A DNA stretch of 64,000 nt from Sediminibacterium roseum. Lineage in GTDB: Bacteria; Bacteroidota; Bacteroidia; Chitinophagales; Chitinophagaceae. The stretch lies in the NCBI RefSeq assembly GCF_009939005.1, contig NZ_JAACJS010000011.1:619701-683700 (forward strand). The letters run 5' to 3'. The position numbers were made by a program, and so were the translations under genes. Positions 9,416 through 17,376 of this stretch are shown piece after piece (the stretch's first letter is position 1; each line of letters begins with the position of its first letter). A model generated the notes under the pieces. It saw nothing but the letters and a program-made list of their open reading frames with translations, had not been told where the DNA came from and did not search any database.

Positions 9416-11395
9416 TTAATAGTTCGGGTTTTGGTACGCTGCTTTTTCTGCCGCTGTTCCTTCCATTCCATCCAGCTGTGCCTGTGGTATCGGGCGCAGG
9501 TAATGGAACGGTTGTATGGTACGTGTTACGGTGGCCGGTGTATGGTCTCCATAAGTTGCACTCGCTATCTGGAAACTGCCCGCGAGCTCGTTCCATTTTT
9601 GCGTGCGCACCAGGTCGAGCCAACGTACACCTTCTCCAAAATATTCCCTTGAGCGTTCCGCAAGAATATAATTGATGTCGATTGTTGCAGGCGTCAGCGC
9701 TGTAAGCGCCGCGCTGTTGTCTGCTACCAGTGCCGCATTGTTCCTGTTGGAGAATTTCCATTTACCTGCGCGAGCCCGCAATACGTTTACAAGTTCCCTT
9801 GCGCTTTTTCCTGCTACGGTTGTTGCACCTTTTACAGCTGCTTCTGCTGCTATGAGGTACAACTCTGAGAATTTAGCGATCTTATAAGGACGCGTGCTTG
9901 TTGCATTCGGTTGGCCAAGCCCTGTTCCGTTGTCTGTACGGTACACACCCATTTTCCAAAGGCCCGGGAAAATGATCCTGCTCACTGCACGTGGCGTGAT
10001 CACAAAATCCGACCTGCCCGGAATCTGTCCTGCACCAACGCTGTTTGAAACTTTTCCCGGGAACCTGTTTCCCGAAGGATAAGCGATGGTTGGCGCAAGC
10101 GTTTCATCATCCAGGAAACTGAGGATCGTTGAACCCGGTGTAACCGGGAGATCGTTTGCGTTGTACAAAGTGGTATTGGTTGCACCACCTTTTGGCCAGT
10201 TGCCGCGGTAGGCAGTGGTAAAGGTTCCGTCGAAACGTGAATCAAGCGATTTGTCTGTAAACGTGTTTGAAAGTGCACCAACTGTAGGGGCCATACGTAC
10301 ATACGGGCGACCGAGGAACTGCATTGCTTCTCTCTGAACAGAGTTTACGGCACTACCGGTTCCATCAGGGTTTGAGGCGCTGGTGAGTACGGTGTAGTTT
10401 GGCGTTACCATCCATACGGCTGAGTTACGGCCGTTGCCCAATTCACTGTCGAAACAGTTCAGGCAGTTGCCATTGTAGAACTCGCTTTCCTGTGTGTGGT
10501 CTGCATACAATACCATTTCCTTGTTACGGTCGTTGCCGCCCACATGAAGGTCATAGAAAGATGCTTCGAGTCCGAACGGACCCGGGTTATCTATTGCAGC
10601 CACAGCGGTATTGTATGCCTGCTGGAAATAGTAAGCCGCATCTTTTCCATCGGGATCCGTTCTTGTTGTAACCGCAGGATAAGTAGGAATGTTGTTCGGG
10701 TTCTGCAGCCACCATGCATAGGTCAGGTAAGCTTTTGCGAGATAGAGGCGCGCCGCTGTTTTACTTACGCCGCCGGTAACACGTGGTGTTGCGGGCAGGT
10801 CGTTGATAGCGGTGAGCAGGTCAGGAAATATCGCTTTTGAATATACTTCGGCAACGGTGTTGCGCTTTGATGTTCTCACCGCAGAGGTGTTGAACTTCAG
10901 GTCGCCCGCACCGAGATCCAGCGGAACACCGCCAAAGTTCTGCACCAATAAAAAATAATCGAACGCACGGAAGAACCTTGCCTCTGCAATCAATGCATTG
11001 GAGATCGTTCCTACAGCGGCCGCATTTTCGATGATACCGCTCGCCGTGTTGATGTTTGAAAAGCAAACACCCCATATGGCGCCGGCAGGAAACGTCAATG
11101 CCTGTACATTACCTACACCGCTCATATCAGGATCCTTGAAATTGTTATCGGCACTTTGTCCCCAGGTATACTCATCCGTACCTGTTTCCATCGTGCTGTA
11201 ATAATAAGGTTGCCCGTATATGAAACGCAGGTGGGCGTATTGTGAAGTGATACCGCCCAGTACACCTTTCTCCGTTTTAAAGAAACCGGGTTCGTAAAAA
11301 CTGCGCGGCTCTTCCACCAGTAATTTTTTACATCCTGAAAACAGCAGCGTAGACAGCGCCATTGTAGCCAGTAATTTTATTCTTATCTGTTTCAT
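9416..11395 (-). CDS. SusD/RagB-family glycan-binding lipoprotein
   Basis: Outer-membrane surface lipoprotein of 659 residues that captures oligosaccharide and forms the lid of the SusC channel. The N-terminus has a lipoprotein signal ending LLFSGC, so Cys22 should be acylated. The body shows the SusD pattern: an N-terminal TPR-like part (EARFFRAFDYFLLVQNFGGVPL is typical) and a C-terminal segment ending HYLRPIPQAQLDGM, followed by a short tail. It starts 12 bases after the susC stop and is co-transcribed. Context points to xylan or arabinoxylan oligomers. It is longer than many SusD proteins, which fits a bulky branched ligand, but that is inference. Confidence 0.95.
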   Translation of the reverse strand: MKQIRIKLLATMALSTLLFSGCKKLLVEEPRSFYEPGFFKTEKGVLGGITSQYAHLRFIYGQPYYYSTMETGTDEYTWGQSADNNFKDPDMSGVGNVQALTFPAGAIWGVCFSNINTASGIIENAAAVGTISNALIAEARFFRAFDYFLLVQNFGGVPLDLGAGDLKFNTSAVRTSKRNTVAEVYSKAIFPDLLTAINDLPATPRVTGGVSKTAARLYLAKAYLTYAWWLQNPNNIPTYPAVTTRTDPDGKDAAYYFQQAYNTAVAAIDNPGPFGLEASFYDLHVGGNDRNKEMVLYADHTQESEFYNGNCLNCFDSELGNGRNSAVWMVTPNYTVLTSASNPDGTGSAVNSVQREAMQFLGRPYVRMAPTVGALSNTFTDKSLDSRFDGTFTTAYRGNWPKGGATNTTLYNANDLPVTPGSTILSFLDDETLAPTIAYPSGNRFPGKVSNSVGAGQIPGRSDFVITPRAVSRIIFPGLWKMGVYRTDNGTGLGQPNATSTRPYKIAKFSELYLIAAEAAVKGATTVAGKSARELVNVLRARAGKWKFSNRNNAALVADNSAALTALTPATIDINYILAERSREYFGEGVRWLDLVRTQKWNELAGSFQIASATYGDHTPATVTRTIQPFHYLRPIPQAQLDGMEGTAAEKAAYQNPNY

Positions 11396-11407
11396 GTCTG
11401 TGCGTTT

Positions 11408-14400
11408 TTAAAATGTCAAATTAAAACCAACAATAAAGTTTCGTGTTGATGGCGTGTTGTAACCAACGGTAAGGATACGCCTGAGGTTCTGGCTGAGGTT
11501 AACCGATGCATTCTCGTTTCCGTATGAATTGGTTTCAGGATCCAGGCCCGATTCCCTGGTAAACTCAGAGAACAACACGAAAGGATTCTGTACAGTGAAG
11601 TACATACGCAGCTTAACAGAAGAATTTTTCAGCACATACCTGTTGAAATCGTAGCCTAAGGTGATGGTGCGGACTTTCAGGAACGACCCGTCGAAATAAC
11701 TCAGCGTACTTCCGTATTTCGGGTTATCGCCCGAGAGTATGCCGCCCGGCTTAGGATATTTTGCACCTGTGTTGGTTGGCGTCCAGTAATCAACATCGAT
11801 GTTGTTCCTTCTTCCTGTGAGCAGGTTGAGGTAACCGTTCGAGCCGTGTACGGTACTGAACAGGATACCACCGCTTCTGAAAATTCCAACGATGCCAAGG
11901 TCAAATCCCTTGTATGCAAGACGTGTATTGAAACCACCCTGGAACTTAGGGTCCACATCAAAGATCTGCCTGTCGGCCGCGCCGATCGCACGTGTTGGCG
12001 TTCCGTCCGGTGCATAGGTTCCGGTATATTCTACCTTGATCATACCCGGGTTTCCGCCTGGTTCGAGCACACTCAGGTAAGGTTCCTTATCCTGCCACAG
12101 TCCCACTTTCTTGAAATCAAAGATCGCGTTGATGTTGTGGCCCACGAACCACCAGTTGCCCTCGTCCCTGGTCTGACCCGAAGCCAGTGAAACCAGTTGG
12201 TTCTTGTTGGTGTAAAAGTTAACGCCCGCTTCCCATGTTACATCTTTGGTCTGGATGATCGTACCATTCAGGCTGAACTCGAAACCTTTGTTCTGCGTAG
12301 CACCGATGTTTGAAGTGATGCTGCTCACACCTGATGTTGGAGGCAGTGTAAGACCGAGCAAAACATTTTCCGTATTGGTGATGTAATACTCAACCGTACC
12401 TGATATACGGTTCTTCAGTATCGAGAAATCGAGACCTACGTTCCATGTTTTTGAGAACTCCCATCCCAGGTTCGGGTTGGGCAGTGCAGATACGTAAACA
12501 CCCGTTCCATAAGAGGTAGGGCCGAAATTGTAGGGCCTTGTATCAAGTCTTCCCAGCGTTGAATAAACACCCACTGCCTGGTTCGACGTTTGCCCGTATC
12601 CCGCGCGGAGCTTCAGGTTGCTCAGCCATGTCCATTGTTTTGCAAAATTTTCATTGGCAATGTTCCATCCCACGGAAACCGCAGGGTAAGTAAACCATTT
12701 GTTACCGGGAGCGAGCCTGGATGAACCGTCGGAACGCACGGTTGCAGACAGCATGTACTTGTTCTCGTAAGAATACATCACACGGCCCATCAGCGACATC
12801 AGTCCCCATTTCTGGTAATCCTGGTTGGCGGGGTTCACCGTGATCTGGCCGGCTGCCTGGCCCAGGTTGTAGAATTGAAACGCATCTGCAGGAATATCCT
12901 GTGCAGACATGTTCGATCTGTTGTAAGTACTTTGTTCGGAAGAATACAATGCCACTGCATTGATCGTGTGTTTTCCACCGAATGTATGATCGTAAGAAAG
13001 GATGTTCTCGAGTGTCCAGTGATAGGTAGACCTGTTGTCTACCGATGCATTCGACACCGTGTTGGGGTTCAAACCATCTCCCACACCCTGCCCTGTATAG
13101 GCGCCGTTGTTTGATTGAATGTAATCAGCGCCGAGGTTCACACGGTATTTCAGTCCATCGAGGAATGGCGCTTTTACTTCACCATAGATCGCGTTATAAG
13201 TAGCGAAGCCGCGTGTCTCATTGAGCCACTGGCCATCGTTCGTCAGTCTTTTGATCACGTCTTTTGTAAACACGTACTGGTTGTCCAGGATCATGCGGAT
13301 GGAGCGTCTTGCACTACCATCTGCATTAAACGGCGACGAGATAGGCGTGCTCGACAAAGCGCTGTAGATACCCACCTGGTTTCCCTTGCTTTCGTTATAG
13401 TTCATGTTGGTGGTAAAACCGAACTTGAACAATTTACCGATCTGCTGGTCCAGTGAACCGCGCAGGGAATAACGCCTGTATAATTGCGTTGGGATCACAC
13501 CCTGGTTGGTGTAATAACCACCGCCGAAATTGTAATTGCTGGTTTCCGAACCACCAGACAGGCTCACGTTGTGGTCTGATACAACACCGGTTTGGTAAAA
13601 CAGGTCCTGCCAGTCAACATTAACATCATCTGCCTCGTCCGTACCGTTTGTGTACATACCTGCCGCTTTGCGCAGTGCCACAAATTTCGGCCCGTTCATC
13701 ATCGGGTATTTGGCAAACACCTGTTGTGTGCCGGTATACGTGCTGTAGTTGATCTGCGGCTTCCTGCCACGACCGCTTTTATCGGTAGTAACCAGGATCA
13801 CACCGTTTGCACCGCGTGAACCGTAGATGGCAGTGGCAGAGGCATCTTTCAAAACCTCCACGCTCTTTACATCATTTGGGTTGATGTCCTGTATCGATCC
13901 GATAAAAGGAATTCCATCGAGAACGATCAACGGGTTGTTGTCGGCACTCAATGAACGCGTACCGCGGATGCGGATCTGCATGGCGGCGCCGGGCCGCGTA
14001 GAAACCTGCGACATCTCAACACCAGCAAGCCTTCCCTGCAGCGCCTGCGAAATGTTCGCAGAAGGAATTTCGCGCATCGCGTTTCCGTTGATGGAAGCAA
14101 CGGAGCCGGTGATGGCCTCTTTGCGTTGTGTTCCGTAGCCCACTACGATTACCTGGTCGAGCTCTTTGTTCGAAGGAGAGAGCTGGACATCGATCGTGGT
14201 GCTGTTGCCAACGCGAACCTCTTTGTCTTCGTAACCAACATAAGAGATCACAAGCGTTGCATTGCCCGTTACTGAAACGGAATAATCGCCCGAAGCGTTT
14301 GTTGTGGTACCGGTGGTGGTACCCTTGACCTGAACGGAAGCATTTGGTACCGCCTCGCCCTTGTCGTTGGTAACATGTCCTTTCACCGTTTTACGTTGCC

Positions 14401-14518
14401 CGGTTTGCGACAATAAATTGTTCTGTGGTAAAATAACCAGGAGTGCAGTTGCCACCAGGAAGAGCAGGCACATCCGGCCGGCCAGTTTCCCTGGGTGCTG
14501 CGCAAGCAATAATTTCAT
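11408..14518 (-). CDS. SusC/RagA-family TonB-dependent outer-membrane transporter
   Basis: Outer-membrane channel of 1036 residues that imports oligosaccharides with TonB energy. I start it at 14518 (MKLLLAQHPGKLAGRM) rather than at the 15-codon longer frame, because the signal-anchor segment follows directly. Order: signal segment (about 15-35), carboxypeptidase-regulatory-like domain (about 44-115), TonB-box-like DQVIVVGYGT, plug domain (about 125-240, with IRIRGTRSLSADNNPLIVLDG and ATAIYGSRGANGVILVTT), then a 22-strand barrel ending RNFIVGFNLTF with a terminal Phe. No extra N-terminal sigma/anti-sigma signalling domain is seen, which fits control by the nearby LacI proteins. A LacI-type site lies about 194 bases upstream. 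Confidence 0.96.
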   Translation of the reverse strand: MKLLLAQHPGKLAGRMCLLFLVATALLVILPQNNLLSQTGQRKTVKGHVTNDKGEAVPNASVQVKGTTTGTTTNASGDYSVSVTGNATLVISYVGYEDKEVRVGNSTTIDVQLSPSNKELDQVIVVGYGTQRKEAITGSVASINGNAMREIPSANISQALQGRLAGVEMSQVSTRPGAAMQIRIRGTRSLSADNNPLIVLDGIPFIGSIQDINPNDVKSVEVLKDASATAIYGSRGANGVILVTTDKSGRGRKPQINYSTYTGTQQVFAKYPMMNGPKFVALRKAAGMYTNGTDEADDVNVDWQDLFYQTGVVSDHNVSLSGGSETSNYNFGGGYYTNQGVIPTQLYRRYSLRGSLDQQIGKLFKFGFTTNMNYNESKGNQVGIYSALSSTPISSPFNADGSARRSIRMILDNQYVFTKDVIKRLTNDGQWLNETRGFATYNAIYGEVKAPFLDGLKYRVNLGADYIQSNNGAYTGQGVGDGLNPNTVSNASVDNRSTYHWTLENILSYDHTFGGKHTINAVALYSSEQSTYNRSNMSAQDIPADAFQFYNLGQAAGQITVNPANQDYQKWGLMSLMGRVMYSYENKYMLSATVRSDGSSRLAPGNKWFTYPAVSVGWNIANENFAKQWTWLSNLKLRAGYGQTSNQAVGVYSTLGRLDTRPYNFGPTSYGTGVYVSALPNPNLGWEFSKTWNVGLDFSILKNRISGTVEYYITNTENVLLGLTLPPTSGVSSITSNIGATQNKGFEFSLNGTIIQTKDVTWEAGVNFYTNKNQLVSLASGQTRDEGNWWFVGHNINAIFDFKKVGLWQDKEPYLSVLEPGGNPGMIKVEYTGTYAPDGTPTRAIGAADRQIFDVDPKFQGGFNTRLAYKGFDLGIVGIFRSGGILFSTVHGSNGYLNLLTGRRNNIDVDYWTPTNTGAKYPKPGGILSGDNPKYGSTLSYFDGSFLKVRTITLGYDFNRYVLKNSSVKLRMYFTVQNPFVLFSEFTRESGLDPETNSYGNENASVNLSQNLRRILTVGYNTPSTRNFIVGFNLTF

Positions 14519-14600
14519 AGCAATAGTTTTTAAAATGAAGGATTGAACGCCGATGGACGGCAAATGGTGAGTTGGTTGAAAATTCAGCTAGTGTTCATAA

Positions 14601-14614
14601 TGCAATCGTTATTG
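14601..14614. promoter_or_regulatory. Half operator in the susC leader
   Basis: TGCAATCG at 14601-14608 equals one half of the lacI-locus operator; the other half (TTATTG) does not match. A weak or accessory site at best. Confidence 0.25.
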
Positions 14615-14657
14615 GGTAATTGGGTTTATATGGCAATGTTTGTTTACTGAATCAGCC

Positions 14658-14680
14658 GACCGGTTTGTTCACTACCGGTC
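14658..14680 (-). other. Hairpin in the susC upstream leader
   Basis: GACCGGT (14658-14664) and ACCGGTC (14674-14680) form a perfect 7-bp stem with a 9-nt loop. No T-run follows. It falls in the roughly 250-base non-coding stretch before susC and could be a leader-RNA structure. Confidence 0.4.
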
Positions 14681-14711
14681 TTTGTGCGCTGCAACTTATC
14701 CTTTTGGTTTT

Positions 14712-14725
14712 TGGAATCGGTTGCA
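14712..14725. promoter_or_regulatory. LacI-type operator upstream of susC
   Basis: TGGAATCGGTTGCA matches TGCAAYCGRTTGCA at 13 of 14 positions (third base differs) and has the central CG. It is 194 bases before the susC ATG. A TAAATTTG box at 14765-14772 (minus strand) could be the -7 element, which would put the operator just downstream of the transcription start. Confidence 0.65.
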
Positions 14726-14764
14726 TAACTTAATATATTCATTATCAATATCATACACGAAAAT

Positions 14765-14772
14765 CAAATTTA
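14765..14772 (-). promoter_or_regulatory. Candidate susC promoter -7 box
   Basis: Read on the minus strand this is TAAATTTG, a full match to the Bacteroidota TAnnTTTG box. No clear TTTG -33 box was found at the expected distance, so the call is tentative. Confidence 0.3.
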
Positions 14773-15087
14773 ACTGGATTGCGTGTTTATCCTCATTTGT
14801 TGTTTGATGGTGATCAGATCGGGATTTGTAACGGCAAAAGGCCGGGCATTGATCCCTGTAAATAAGGAACCAAAAAGTTTCAGGGCTTCAGAATAATTAC
14901 AGGGAAAACCGTCTTGCGGGCGGTGGGCTGATAACCAGTGCAGGTAAGCATTTCCAGCGGCAGTATACAAACGCCGCGCGCTGAAAAGCTTACGGCAACT
15001 GCGTTTGCTGAGAAATATGAATGACATTTTCTGCATGGAAACAATCGGTTTATGGCTGCCAGGCAGAACAGGATCCTGCTTCGCCAA
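14770..15087 (-). CDS. Doubtful small ORF, 105 codons
   Basis: An open frame in the 660-base gap between susC and the first lacI gene. The product would be basic and Ser/Lys rich (MAKQDPVLPGSHKPIVSMQK start, C-terminal KQQMRINTQSS). I recognise no domain, signal peptide or membrane segment. A LacI-type operator lies 27 bases before its ATG, which would fit a regulated gene, but the operator is better explained by the divergent lacI gene. Its 3' end overlaps the only good candidate susC -7 box. It is probably chance, though codon choice is not obviously unnatural. Confidence 0.22.
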   Translation of the reverse strand: MAKQDPVLPGSHKPIVSMQKMSFIFLSKRSCRKLFSARRLYTAAGNAYLHWLSAHRPQDGFPCNYSEALKLFGSLFTGINARPFAVTNPDLITIKQQMRINTQSS

Positions 15088-15105
15088 ACTAATATCGGGA
15101 GATTT

Positions 15106-15138
15106 TTTGTAATTGCAACCGATTGCATAATATTTTTT
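15106..15138 (+). promoter_or_regulatory. Promoter of the first lacI gene with embedded operator
   Basis: TTTG (15106-15109) and TATTTTTT (15131-15138) are 21 bases apart and approximate the Bacteroidota -33/-7 pair. The operator TGCAACCGATTGCA (15114-15127) lies exactly between them, so a bound regulator would block its own promoter. Confidence 0.5.
15114..15127. promoter_or_regulatory. LacI-type operator before the first lacI gene
   Basis: TGCAACCGATTGCA is a near-perfect dyad with central CG, the best copy of the three. It lies 51 bases before the lacI ATG and between candidate promoter boxes, indicating autoregulation. Confidence 0.75.
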
Positions 15139-15178
15139 TTAAAATAGTTATCTTGATGGCTGCAAAACGACCACCAGA

Positions 15179-16207
15179 ATGTCGCAACAGAAAGAAGTAA
15201 CCATTTACGATATTGCCCGCCAGCTTGATATTTCAGCCGCAACCGTGAGCCGCGGCTTGAAAAACCACGATTCGGTTAACAAGGCCACCCGCAAGAAAAT
15301 ACAGGACCTCGCCAAAGAACTTGGCTACCGCTCCAACACCTTTGCGAGCAGCCTCCGCAGGAAAAGCACCAATACCATCGGCGTGATCGTGCCCAGGCTC
15401 AGCAGTTATTTTATGTCGAACGTGATCGCCGGTATGGAAAACATCGCCAGCGCCGAAGGTTACAACCTGATCATCACCCAATCGCTCGAAACCGTTAAGA
15501 AAGAGATCGCCAATGCAGATACCCTGTTCAACAGCCGCGTGGATGGCCTGCTTGTGTCGCTCTCCTTTGAAACGGAGAACATCGACCATTTTGAACCGTT
15601 CATCAAGAAGGGCATCCCGCTGATCTTTTTCGACCGCATCAAACAACACAGCCAGTGCATGGGCATTGTGATCGACAATTACAAAGCTGCCTACGACGCC
15701 ACCAAACACTTGCTGGACAACGGCTACAGGAGGATCATGCACATAGGCGGCAGCACCGTGAGCCATGTATATGCAGAAAGGCTGCGTGGTTACAAACAGG
15801 CGCTGCAGGACTACAAGATCGCACCCGATCCTAAACTGGTACTCACCAAGAACATGAGCGAAGAAGCCGGCGTGGAATCGGCCCGTTACATTTTAAAAAT
15901 GAAACACCTGCCCGATGCCGTCTTCTCGGCCAACGACGCATGCGCTGTATATTGTATGCGCACCCTGAAAAAAGAAGGCATCAGGATACCGGGCGATATT
16001 GCATTTGTGGGGTTCAACAACGACCCGATGAGCAAAGTGGTGGAACCCAATCTCACCACGATCAATTACCCTGGGTATGCAATGGGAGAAGCCGCCGCAA
16101 CACAACTCATCAATCACCTCAACGGCGTAACGAACCTTACCGCCACCAATATTATCATACTGCGATCCGAACTTATTGTACGGGCCTCATCGCCGAAAAA
16201 AAGATAA
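15179..16207 (+). CDS. LacI-family transcriptional regulator, first copy
   Basis: DNA-binding regulator of 342 residues. The N-terminal helix-turn-helix (residues 6-30, VTIYDIARQLDISAATVSRG) is followed by the hinge helix region and a periplasmic-binding-protein-like sensor domain (about 62-340) beginning TIGVIVPRLSSYFMSNVIAG. SAATVSR in the recognition helix is identical to that of the next gene, so both should read the same DNA site. The family senses sugars or sugar derivatives; here the ligand is probably a pentose or xylan-derived compound. An operator sits in its promoter. It reads away from susC and is followed 54 bases later by its paralogue. Confidence 0.93.
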   Translation: MSQQKEVTIYDIARQLDISAATVSRGLKNHDSVNKATRKKIQDLAKELGYRSNTFASSLRRKSTNTIGVIVPRLSSYFMSNVIAGMENIASAEGYNLIITQSLETVKKEIANADTLFNSRVDGLLVSLSFETENIDHFEPFIKKGIPLIFFDRIKQHSQCMGIVIDNYKAAYDATKHLLDNGYRRIMHIGGSTVSHVYAERLRGYKQALQDYKIAPDPKLVLTKNMSEEAGVESARYILKMKHLPDAVFSANDACAVYCMRTLKKEGIRIPGDIAFVGFNNDPMSKVVEPNLTTINYPGYAMGEAAATQLINHLNGVTNLTATNIIILRSELIVRASSPKKR

Positions 16208-16241
16208 AAAGAGTGATCTTTTTTTCATTTAACCCCTATAT

Positions 16242-16255
16242 TGCAACCGATTGAA
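16242..16255. promoter_or_regulatory. LacI-type operator before the second lacI gene
   Basis: TGCAACCGATTGAA matches TGCAAYCGRTTGCA at 13 of 14 positions. It ends 6 bases before the ATG at 16262, a position that would block transcript elongation or initiation. Confidence 0.7.
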
Positions 16256-16261
16256 ATTTTT

Positions 16262-17293
16262 ATGAGCCGGGAAAAAGAGATCACCATCTACGATATTGCC
16301 AAACAGCTGGACCTCTCGGCTGCAACGGTGAGCCGTGCGTTGAAAGATCATCCCGCCATCAACAAACACACGAAAAAAAAGATCGCCGACCTGGCCGCCA
16401 AGCTCGGTTACCGCACCAATAACTTCGCCAGTAACTTACGCAAGCAAAGAACCAATACCATTGGCGTGATCGTTCACGAATTGAAGAGCCAGTTCATTAC
16501 CTCTGTATTGGCGGGGATCGAAAAAATAACAACGGAGGCAAACTACGATCTCATCATTGCACACTCCTCCGAAACCTTTACCAAGGAATCAGCGAACGCA
16601 CTCAACCTTTTTCACAAACGCGTAGACGGGGTGATCGCTTCACTTGCATTTGATACGGAGAACCTGGACCACTTTGAACCCTTTGAAAGAAAGGGCATCC
16701 CCGTGATATTCTTCGACCGCGTGTTTGAAGACAAGGAAGGAACCAAAGTGGTGATCAACAACCAGAAAGCAGGTTACGACGCCACCAGGCACCTGATAGA
16801 ACAAGGCTGCAAGCGTATTGCGCATATTACCGCGAACCTGAAACGTAATGTTTACGCAGAACGTTTGAAAGGCTATCAATTGGCATTGGTAGAAAGCGGG
16901 CTGAAATATTCAGATAAGAACGTGATCGTAGACGACCTGAGTGAGGAAGCCAGCATTCTCTCTGCCAAAAAGATCCTCGCCATGCGGCCGATGCCCGATG
17001 GCATTTTTATTACAAACGATTTTTGTGCGGCCGTAGTGATCCAGACACTCAAAGAAGCGGGCGTCCGCATTCCGGAAGACATAGCCATTGTTGGTTTTAA
17101 CAACGATGTGATCAGCAAGATCATCGAACCGAAATTATCAACGATCAATTACCCGGGCATCGAGATCGGCGAGATCGTTGCGCGGAACCTGATCAATCAC
17201 CTTCAGGGCAATTCAAATATTCATTTGACGAACACGATCATCATCAAGTCGGACCTGATCGTACGGGCATCATCGTTGCGGAAGAAAAAATAA
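16262..17293 (+). CDS. LacI-family transcriptional regulator, second copy
   Basis: Regulator of 343 residues, a paralogue of the gene just upstream. A TTG start at 16241 is possible by frame, but MSREKEITIYDIAKQLDLSA at 16262 aligns with its neighbour and leaves the operator outside the gene. HTH at residues 6-30, sensor domain from about residue 62 (TIGVIVHELKSQFITSVLAG). The N-terminal 30 residues are nearly identical in both copies, while the sensor domains differ more. That fits a duplication in which the pair kept the same DNA target but may respond to different sugars. The xylan operon starts 83 bases downstream on the same strand, with no convincing promoter of its own. Confidence 0.93.
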   Translation: MSREKEITIYDIAKQLDLSAATVSRALKDHPAINKHTKKKIADLAAKLGYRTNNFASNLRKQRTNTIGVIVHELKSQFITSVLAGIEKITTEANYDLIIAHSSETFTKESANALNLFHKRVDGVIASLAFDTENLDHFEPFERKGIPVIFFDRVFEDKEGTKVVINNQKAGYDATRHLIEQGCKRIAHITANLKRNVYAERLKGYQLALVESGLKYSDKNVIVDDLSEEASILSAKKILAMRPMPDGIFITNDFCAAVVIQTLKEAGVRIPEDIAIVGFNNDVISKIIEPKLSTINYPGIEIGEIVARNLINHLQGNSNIHLTNTIIIKSDLIVRASSLRKKK

Positions 17294-17376
17294 CGCGGAG
17301 AGAATAAAGGGAACAAATTCAGGTAACAGGTTTAGGGATAACAAGCTTTCAGTATCATTCCATAAAGCAATTTTTC

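Noticed and set aside
14880..15242. Minus-strand ORF of 120 codons across the lacI-1 promoter
   Set aside because: It runs into the start of the lacI gene on the opposite strand and across its operator, and shows no recognisable protein features.
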